Notes under the pieces: model-generated | Databases searched by the model: none | Seen by the model: the letters and a program-made list of their open reading frames with translations, nothing else | Told to the model about the DNA's origin: nothing | Assembly (NCBI GenBank): GCA_030680805.1 | Contig: JAUXUK010000017.1 | Span: forward strand, 1 to 32,565 | Reading direction: 5' to 3' | DNA from: Sulfuritalea sp. | GTDB lineage: Bacteria > Pseudomonadota > Gammaproteobacteria > Burkholderiales > Rhodocyclaceae | DNA length: 32,565 nucleotides | Made by a program: the position numbers and the translations under genes | Shown here: positions 27,079 to 32,565 of the stretch, piece by piece | How positions within the stretch are numbered: position 1 is the stretch's first letter | Layout: each line of letters begins with the position of its first letter

Positions 27079-28122
27079 TTACCCCTTCTTCCGCCAGCGC
27101 GCCGCCGGGCCGCGTCCCTCGCAAACAAGCATCCCCTCGGCCCGACGTTCCCGCAATACCAACCGAATCATGTCGCGACTCACCCCAGGACAGGCCCGCT
27201 CCAGCTCTCCGAAACTGAACTCGCCGGCAAATCGAGCCAGTGCTGCCAGCACTAGTTCGCGCTTCGAGCCACGTGGCGCGCTGACTTCGCCGACCCGTTC
27301 GGCGAATTCCTTGTACGCAGTCTTGAGGATGTAGAGCACGAAGTTGATGTACGGCCAGGGATCATGCTTGCCCTCGTGCCAAGCTTGCGAACTCTGTTCC
27401 AGCGTCTCGTAGTAACGCGCCTTGTTTTCCTCCACCAGCCGCTCCAGGCTGATGTAGCGCCCCACCTCGTAGCCGAGTCGATGACACTGGAGCAGCCATA
27501 GCAGACGCGAAACACGGCCGTTGCCGTCGCGGAATGGATGGATGCAGAGGAAATCGAGATTGAATGCCGCGAGCGCGATCAGCGGATGCACCCAGGCGTC
27601 GTCCAGGCAACGCTGCCAGTCGGCCACCAGCGTCGCCATCGCCTCCCCCGTGTGCGCCGCTGCAACAGGCCGGAATCGCACCCGCTCACGACCGTCGGCA
27701 TAGCGCTCGATGATGTCGCCGTCCTTTTCCTTATACTGGCCGGCATCCCATATCTGACCACGCGCCATGGCATGCAGCCGGCGAATGCTTTCCTCGCTCA
27801 CGGCGATGCCCATCGACTCGCGATGAATCCAGTCCAGCGCATCTCGATAGCCGCGCACCTCTTCCTCGTCCCGGTCTCGAAACAGGGGCTTGGGCGCCAC
27901 CAGCACATCCCGCACGCGCGAGGCGTCCAATGCCACGCCCTCGATGCGGTTCGACGACACCGCGCTCTCGATCAGCGCATGCTCGCGCAAGACCTTGAGC
28001 CGCTGCGGCGATTGGCGCGTGTAAAGCTCCTGCTTGCCGCGGAATTCGCCGAGGTCGGCGAGATACCAGGCGGCGGCGGGGTGGATAGAACAATTGGAAG
28101 AAAACTTGCGCAGCGTTGTCAT
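27079..28122 (-). CDS. Fic family protein with N-terminal inhibitory motif
   Basis: Fic enzymes usually transfer AMP from ATP to target proteins. This 347-residue protein has the full active motif HPFRDGNGRVSR at 195-206, with catalytic His195. It also has the self-inhibition motif SNRIEG at 57-62, of (S/T)xxxE(G/N) type, placed before the Fic core (class II). An N-terminal domain of about 90 residues and a C-terminal winged-helix-like region (about 285-347, KRELVLAALARF...RDMIRLVLRE) flank it. The ATG at 28122 is chosen over a GTG one codon upstream because of AGG eight bases before it. It follows the OLD ATPase gene after 73 bases on the same strand and may be the third gene of that operon. 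Its GC is normal for the window. The target is unknown. Confidence 0.9.
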   Translation of the reverse strand: MTTLRKFSSNCSIHPAAAWYLADLGEFRGKQELYTRQSPQRLKVLREHALIESAVSSNRIEGVALDASRVRDVLVAPKPLFRDRDEEEVRGYRDALDWIHRESMGIAVSEESIRRLHAMARGQIWDAGQYKEKDGDIIERYADGRERVRFRPVAAAHTGEAMATLVADWQRCLDDAWVHPLIALAAFNLDFLCIHPFRDGNGRVSRLLWLLQCHRLGYEVGRYISLERLVEENKARYYETLEQSSQAWHEGKHDPWPYINFVLYILKTAYKEFAERVGEVSAPRGSKRELVLAALARFAGEFSFGELERACPGVSRDMIRLVLRERRAEGMLVCEGRGPAARWRKKG

Positions 28123-28195
28123 CACTAAAACCTGATCAGGAATTCCGTAGGGTCTTTGCCATTACGGTCGTCTTCGCCTCTTGTTTCATAAGCCA

Positions 28196-29785
28196 TCATG
28201 AGTTCACCACTTGCTCTCGCAAAAACTTCCCGGCATCGGTGGCAAGAATCTCCTCCAGGTTCATCTCGGCAGCAATTTTCCAGTTGTCTCCCTTTTTCCA
28301 GCAAGGTCCGACATCTGTTCTTGACTCGAACGGGAGAAACTCTCTCTGGCTTGGACCATACAACCGCTTGATTGCGCGATCCGCCAAGTAGTTCTCTGTC
28401 GCGCGCCGCTCGGTGAGCAGCACGGGGATTCCCACTGCCTCGCAGGCGCTCTTGAAACCGATCCGTTGATTGCATGGCGCCTTATCCTCCGACACCCTCT
28501 CGCTATCGACCAACGCAAATACCTTGTCAGAGAGTCGCTTCAGTTCCTGCAACTCATGCTCGACATCGCCCCGCGCCAATTGGTTTCCGCCAAGCGGAAT
28601 CACGAGGACTTTATGGTCGGCTTTCAGCTTGCGCAAGAACTCACGATATACCGGCGCATCTGTTACCCCTTCAACCAGTAGCACTCGGTCATAGCCGAGT
28701 TCGCGGTAGCTCGAAAACCCCATCTCTCCCATCAACTCCCCGAAACCCGGCGTAGCCTCGAAACGATGGACATGCGACACGCCAGCACGCGACTGAAATG
28801 AATAAATGTTGGCCGACGTAGATCTTGCGAGGCCGAGCGAATGAGTCGCATAAATCGTTCCTTGCGATGCGTACGAGGCCAGTTGCAGAAGAAATTTTTG
28901 CTGCAACGACGGATGGAGATTCAGTTCAGGCTCGTCAACCAAGATCAATGCAGGCGCACGAATTGCGACGTTTCCCAAAACGATAATAAATTGCGCCAAT
29001 CCGGAGCCTAACTCATTCAAGAGATACGAGCGCCCGTTGACGACAACTACCAGATTCTGATCATTGGCGTGAGCATTGATCTCAAGACTATCGAATCCGA
29101 AAAGGTCTTGTATTGTCTTTGTGACCGACAAGGTTTTGTCCATGTTTGCCTTCGTGGAACCCACCTTCCACGAGTTCCACAATGATACGAAGCCTGTGCC
29201 TACGTTGATATCGTAATACTGCCCAGCACCTTGATTGATCGCGTTGCGAAATGCCCCTATATACAGGGAGTCGGACAGTGCAGCCATTGCATCTCGAAAG
29301 CTGACGGTATCCATTTCACCTACGCTTGCGTGCGAAATGCCTCTCTCTGAATAGTTACACGGTCCTGCTGGTAGCGCTTGTTCGTTGTCGCCTTGCCGTA
29401 CAAAGAACATAGATCGCGCGACACCCCACCTTCCGCGAGGAAACGTAACGATCAATTTCGAGAGATATGGGTAGTTGTCCGGAGGCGCCTCTGGGAATTC
29501 AAACTCGATGACAATGTCTCTCCCATTGAGGTTGGTAAAGATATCGTCAGCATCCTGAATGCTGCCGCCTCCGAAACCAAATTCAGGTCTAGCAAACCAT
29601 TCTGGAAGCCGATCTCTTAGCGGTTGCCAAAGGTGGCGAAGCTCATAGATCATCCGCAATGCGGAAGATTTGCCAGAATTATTAGGGCCAATCAACGCAG
29701 TGAACCCCTCACCAATTTCGAGCCTTAGCGGATGCTCATCAGTGAAGCAGCGATAGTTCTTTAGCGTAAGCACAAAAGCTTGCAT
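28196..29785 (-). CDS. OLD-family ATPase with C-terminal TOPRIM nuclease domain
   Basis: The protein has 529 residues. The N-terminal ABC/SMC-type ATPase (about 1-340) has Walker A GPNNSGKS (33-40), the signature ELGSGLAQF (258-266), Walker B LILVDEPELNLHP (280-292) and a switch His315 in YATHS. The TOPRIM domain (about 363-470) has LLVEGVTDAPVYREF (Glu372, Asp376) and ALVDSER (424-430), where the usual DxD reads Asp427-Ser-Glu429. An RRATENYL motif follows. The layout is that of OLD nucleases such as GajA of Gabija. The start at MQAFVL is set by GAGGG six bases upstream, inside the end of the helicase gene. The two genes are 7 bases apart and likely coupled. GC is near 48% in sampled lines, far below its neighbours, suggesting acquisition. 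Confidence 0.9.
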   Translation of the reverse strand: MQAFVLTLKNYRCFTDEHPLRLEIGEGFTALIGPNNSGKSSALRMIYELRHLWQPLRDRLPEWFARPEFGFGGGSIQDADDIFTNLNGRDIVIEFEFPEAPPDNYPYLSKLIVTFPRGRWGVARSMFFVRQGDNEQALPAGPCNYSERGISHASVGEMDTVSFRDAMAALSDSLYIGAFRNAINQGAGQYYDINVGTGFVSLWNSWKVGSTKANMDKTLSVTKTIQDLFGFDSLEINAHANDQNLVVVVNGRSYLLNELGSGLAQFIIVLGNVAIRAPALILVDEPELNLHPSLQQKFLLQLASYASQGTIYATHSLGLARSTSANIYSFQSRAGVSHVHRFEATPGFGELMGEMGFSSYRELGYDRVLLVEGVTDAPVYREFLRKLKADHKVLVIPLGGNQLARGDVEHELQELKRLSDKVFALVDSERVSEDKAPCNQRIGFKSACEAVGIPVLLTERRATENYLADRAIKRLYGPSQREFLPFESRTDVGPCWKKGDNWKIAAEMNLEEILATDAGKFLREQVVNS

Positions 29786-29792
29786 GGCACCC

Positions 29793-31598
29793 TCACACTT
29801 CTGATGTTTCAACAGGAACGGCGCTTTCCACCCCGCTCACAACCAACTCCCGCGTCGCCCTCGTCATGGCCACGTAAAGTAACTTCGCTTCTTCCGGCGG
29901 CAGCTCTTTGCCTCCCTGGATGCGGTCGGCGCCGGGAATCACCACCAGTGGAAATTCCAGGCCCTTGCAGGAGTGCATGGTGACGGCCAGCACCGCATCC
30001 TCGGTCGGTGCAAACGTGGCGTCCTTGAAATAGGTGACGGGCACGCCAAAGGCGCGCAAGGTGCCAAGCACCGCCTTGCCAACCGGCTCATAGTGGCGGT
30101 AAATCACCGCCATGTCCCGCCAAGGCGTGCCGTTGCGATGCGCTTCCTTCAGGCGCTCGACGATGAACTCGGCTTCGGCGCGCAGGGTGGGCAGCTTGAC
30201 AACCATCGGCGGCGGCCCTATCCGACCGGCGGATTGCGGGTTGATCAACGGTACGCCATCCTCATCGGAATCGAGCGGCTTGAGGATGCCTTGCGCGACA
30301 TCGCGGGCGAAACGCAGGATTTCGTCGGTGTTGCGGTAATTGAGCTTGAGGATAGTGGTGCGGCCCACGGCCTGGATGCCGGCGCTCTTGAAACTGAATT
30401 TCTTGCGTTTCGCATCGCCGTAAATCGACTGTGCGTCGTCATAGAGCACCAGCAAACTGTTGGTTGCAGGGTCGACCATCTGCACCACCAGCTTGAACCA
30501 TTCCGGCTTGAAGTCGTGACCTTCGTCGATGAGTATGGCGGAGTACTGCGCCGTTGGAATCAGGCCGCGCTCGATGCCGCGCATGACGCGATCCACCATG
30601 GCGTCGAAGAACACGCCCTGATCGTCGTCGGACTTTTCCGGAAGGCCGGCGTTGTAAGCAACGAGTTGGGCGCGGCACCACTGATGGAAATGATGGGTAT
30701 GCACTTTGCCATCCAGGCCCTTGTCGGCCATGGCGCGCGCCAAACGCCGGGCCAATGACTGGTTGTAGCAAAGCACCAGGATCGGCTTGCAGGCGCCCCG
30801 CGCCAGATACTCCGCGCGATAGCCGAGGATCAGGGTCTTGCCCGAACCGGCGACGCCGTGAATGACGCGATGGCCCTCCCCCAGGCTGCGTGCAAGCTGT
30901 TCCTGATGCAGGTCCATCACATGCATCAGATCGACCGGGGGAATGCTCTCATCGAACAGGCTGGCCTGGCGCGGCGCGATGCGCACATCGGGATGGATGT
31001 GCCAACGCACGCGATCGATCTCCGGCAGGCTGAGTCGACTCTTGAATTGCAGGGAAAACATGTTCCACAGCCGGCGCTGGAATTCCTCGGGCTCGACGCC
31101 TTCCGTCATTTCGTCCTGGCAGATGACCCGATCGGCTGGAATCACCGTCTCCAACCCGCCGTCGTCAAACTGCTTGCGAGTGATGCGGGTCAGCACGACG
31201 CCGTAGCTCCATGGGAAGCGCAGCCGCCCCGCTTCCCGCCCCGACCCGATAACGAGCTGCGGATCCTTTTGCAGCGCGCGGGCCAGATCCTCGGCATAAC
31301 GCCGAGCCTGCTCCAGCGGATTCTGAACCTCCTTCGGCCCGCTATCGGTGTGCAGCGTGGCATTGAGCTTGTCGATCCGGACAACGGTATCGCGCTTCCA
31401 GTCCTTCACTTCGAGGATCAGCAAGCCGCGCTGCGGGTGCAGGACGATGAAATCGGGGTGCCCATAGGACAGGCCAACCGGTATGTTGTACCAGCACAGA
31501 TAGTCGTCCTCAAGCTTGGCCTCCAGCCGTTCGGCGAAGCGTCGCTCGCCGCCGGTGTCGAAGGTGCAGCCGCCAATACCGGGAATCAGTGTTGCCAT
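29793..31598 (-). CDS. NERD-domain UvrD/Rep-type superfamily 1 helicase
   Basis: The protein has 601 residues. The N-terminal NERD (nuclease-related) domain (about 12-115) retains a PD-(D/E)xK-like set: Glu18, Asp49 in HPDFIVL, and Glu63/Lys65 in LLILEVKDWKRD. The SF1A helicase core follows, with Walker A GVAGSGKT (248-255), ILIDEGHDF (355-363), YDDAQSIY (386-393), LKLNYRNT (417-424), VTMHSCKGLEFPLVV (539-553) and LLYVAMTRAT (573-582). It is short for UvrD (about 720 aa), similar to the GajB-like and DUF2075-like compact forms. The ATG has a strong GGGAGG site. It is the first gene of a probable operon with the OLD nuclease and Fic genes, and faces away from the DUF3617 gene. Confidence 0.92.
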   Translation of the reverse strand: MATLIPGIGGCTFDTGGERRFAERLEAKLEDDYLCWYNIPVGLSYGHPDFIVLHPQRGLLILEVKDWKRDTVVRIDKLNATLHTDSGPKEVQNPLEQARRYAEDLARALQKDPQLVIGSGREAGRLRFPWSYGVVLTRITRKQFDDGGLETVIPADRVICQDEMTEGVEPEEFQRRLWNMFSLQFKSRLSLPEIDRVRWHIHPDVRIAPRQASLFDESIPPVDLMHVMDLHQEQLARSLGEGHRVIHGVAGSGKTLILGYRAEYLARGACKPILVLCYNQSLARRLARAMADKGLDGKVHTHHFHQWCRAQLVAYNAGLPEKSDDDQGVFFDAMVDRVMRGIERGLIPTAQYSAILIDEGHDFKPEWFKLVVQMVDPATNSLLVLYDDAQSIYGDAKRKKFSFKSAGIQAVGRTTILKLNYRNTDEILRFARDVAQGILKPLDSDEDGVPLINPQSAGRIGPPPMVVKLPTLRAEAEFIVERLKEAHRNGTPWRDMAVIYRHYEPVGKAVLGTLRAFGVPVTYFKDATFAPTEDAVLAVTMHSCKGLEFPLVVIPGADRIQGGKELPPEEAKLLYVAMTRATRELVVSGVESAVPVETSEV

Positions 31599-31599
31599 G

Positions 31600-31621
31600 C
31601 TTGCCTCCCAGAGCAGGCAAG
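31600..31621 (-). promoter_or_regulatory. Hairpin around the helicase ribosome binding site
   Basis: CTTGCC at 31600-31605 and GGCAAG at 31616-31621 form a 6-bp stem with a 10-base loop directly before the helicase ATG. On the mRNA the GGGAGG ribosome site lies half in the loop and half in the 3' arm, so the hairpin could reduce initiation. A TAGAAT -10 element lies just upstream. Confidence 0.45.
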
Positions 31622-31622
31622 G

Positions 31623-31628
31623 ATTCTA
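31623..31628 (-). promoter_or_regulatory. Candidate -10 element for the NERD-helicase operon
   Basis: TAGAAT is read on the minus strand, about 25 bases before the helicase ATG. No convincing -35 is present at 16-18 bases (TTCATG at 19 is the best), so the promoter is weak or activator-dependent. The transcript would start just before the ribosome-site hairpin. Confidence 0.35.
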
Positions 31629-31657
31629 CCGCGCGACGTGCCTTTGGCATGAAGCGC

Positions 31658-31686
31658 TTGGCGCGTATCGCCGGAAAGTGCAGAAT
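31658..31686 (+). promoter_or_regulatory. Candidate sigma-70 promoter for the DUF3617 gene
   Basis: TTGGCG (31658-31663), a 17-base spacer and CAGAAT (31681-31686) with an upstream TG lie 36 bases before the ATG. Each hexamer matches consensus at four of six positions. Confidence 0.4.
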
Positions 31687-31722
31687 CATGCTTCACTTGT
31701 CCACTCATCCAAGGAGTCCTCC

Positions 31723-32223
31723 ATGCGCAAACTCGCCTCTCTCGTAATTGCCGCGGGCGCAAGCCTTGCAACCACTGCCCATGCCATGAAACCCGGTTTG
31801 TGGGAAATCACCAGCCAGATGAGCGGCGGCGGCATGCCGGCCATGCCAGCCATGTCGGAGGCCCAGCGCAAGCAGATGGAGGGCATGGGCATCAAGATGC
31901 CGGGTGCCGCCGGCGGACCGATGAGCGTGGTGGTCAAACACTGCGTCACCAAGGAGCAGGCCGAGAAGCGCCAGCCGCCGCAATCCGACGAAGACCGCAA
32001 ACAGAAATGCGAACAGAAGGACGTGAAGACCTCCGGCAATACCGTGACATGGAAGATCGAATGCACCGGCGAGCAGAAGATGAGCGGCACCGGCTCGATG
32101 ACCTACCAGGGCGAGGAAAGCTACAAGGGTGAATCCACATTCACCATGCAGGATGCCAAGCGCGGTCCGACCACCATGCAGCAAAGCTACTCGGGCAAAT
32201 GGCTGGCCGCAGCCTGCAAGTAA
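31723..32223 (+). CDS. Exported DUF3617 domain protein
   Basis: This is a 166-residue protein with a clear signal peptide, MRKLASLVIAAGASLATTAHA, likely cut after residue 21, giving a periplasmic protein that begins MKPGLWEIT. The opening KPGLWEIT and the later HCVTKEQ, WKIECTGEQKMSGTGSM and final SGKWLAAACK fit DUF3617, a beta-rich family of unknown function common in proteobacteria. Cysteines at the HCVT, QKC, IEC and AAAC positions could form two disulfides. A Met-rich stretch (about residues 30-70) with eight methionines follows the first strand. AAGGAG six bases before the ATG fixes the start. It converges on the EAL gene with only 4 bases between stops. Confidence 0.85.
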   Translation: MRKLASLVIAAGASLATTAHAMKPGLWEITSQMSGGGMPAMPAMSEAQRKQMEGMGIKMPGAAGGPMSVVVKHCVTKEQAEKRQPPQSDEDRKQKCEQKDVKTSGNTVTWKIECTGEQKMSGTGSMTYQGEESYKGESTFTMQDAKRGPTTMQQSYSGKWLAAACK

Positions 32224-32227
32224 GCGC

Positions 32228-32565
32228 CTAATCCACGCCGATCAAACGGCGAAACTCTGCCGCCGGCATCGGCCGGCCGAAATGGTAGCCCTGCACCAGG
32301 TCGCAATTCATCGCGCGCAGTGCCGCGGCCACTGCTTCAGTTTCGACTCCCTCGGCCACGACCTTCAGATCCAGGCTGCCAGCCATCTGGATCACGGCGC
32401 GCACAATCGCCGCGTCATCCCGATCGGTGACGATGTCGCGCACGAAAGACTGGTCTATTTTCAGCTTGTCTACGGCGAAACGCTTGAGATAGGCGAGGCT
32501 GGAATAGCCGGTGCCGAAATCGTCGATCGCCAGGCGAACACCCAGCGTCTGCAGCCGCCCGATGG
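32228..32565 (-). CDS. EAL-domain protein, C-terminal part (runs off the window)
   Basis: About 112 codons of a c-di-GMP phosphodiesterase domain are visible, from the window edge to a TAG stop. Reading from the edge gives [40 protein letters not shown] and [12 protein letters not shown], all standard late EAL motifs, including the metal-binding DD pair. The EAL tripeptide itself and any sensor or GGDEF part lie outside. It closely resembles the C-terminus of the 860-residue PAS-GGDEF-EAL protein at the other end of the window, without being a copy. Confidence 0.93.
   Translation of the reverse strand, partial: IGRLQTLGVRLAIDDFGTGYSSLAYLKRFAVDKLKIDQSFVRDIVTDRDDAAIVRAVIQMAGSLDLKVVAEGVETEAVAAALRAMNCDLVQGYHFGRPMPAAEFRRLIGVD

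Noticed and set aside
27079-31598. Calling the cassette a standard Gabija system
   Set aside because: Gene order is reversed, the helicase has an N-terminal NERD domain, and a Fic gene is attached. It is Gabija-like only, pending phylogeny.
1-32565. tRNA genes or CRISPR arrays
   Set aside because: No cloverleaf-like sequence with a recognisable T-loop, and no regularly spaced direct repeats, were seen in the short intergenic gaps.

Overview
The window is high-GC (about 60-65% in lines counted by hand) and densely coded. It looks like a chromosomal segment of a betaproteobacterium, probably of the Rhodocyclales type. That placement rests on the co-occurrence of a beta-type ArgJ, a glnE-argJ pair, a yhdP-nit-tldD run, a long HrpA and several c-di-GMP proteins. 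It is inferred from protein likeness, not from a marker gene search. No rRNA, tRNA or CRISPR array was seen, and no gap between genes exceeds about 180 bases.

Layout. The left edge (1-141) is the tail of an IS481-family transposase. Next comes a long minus-strand block (6751 to 178): a DUF4202 protein, two tandem beta-hydroxyacid dehydrogenases, a PAS3-GGDEF-EAL protein, an FKBP-type prolyl isomerase and a YbdL-type methionine aminotransferase. Its first four genes are joined by ATGA overlaps or a 3-base gap. A divergent PAS-GGDEF diguanylate cyclase follows (6896-7897). A minus-strand glnE-argJ pair (11873 to 7924) covers nitrogen control and arginine synthesis. On the plus strand, yhdP, a nitrilase-family amidase and tldD follow (12025-18333), with a strong inverted repeat between the first two.

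The minus-strand run from 25229 to 18340 carries crcB/fluC, hrpA, an EI24 membrane protein, a short CinA-type protein and a cyclic-nucleotide-binding-fold/GGDEF protein, with a nested palindrome between the EI24 and CinA genes. glnS diverges from crcB.

The most unusual part is 27079-31598 on the minus strand. It is a three-gene cassette of an N-terminal NERD nuclease plus UvrD-type helicase, an OLD-family ATPase-TOPRIM protein translationally coupled to it, and a Fic protein with an N-terminal self-inhibitory motif. The ATPase-nuclease plus helicase pair recalls Gabija (class 2 OLD) anti-phage systems, but the gene order is reversed, the helicase carries its own nuclease-like domain and a Fic protein is attached. 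The OLD gene is clearly lower in GC than everything around it. This is the best candidate for an undescribed defence system.

The right edge holds a secreted DUF3617 protein and the C-terminal part of another EAL-domain protein. Four c-di-GMP turnover genes lie within about 32 kb, coupled by position to sugar-acid metabolism and housekeeping genes.
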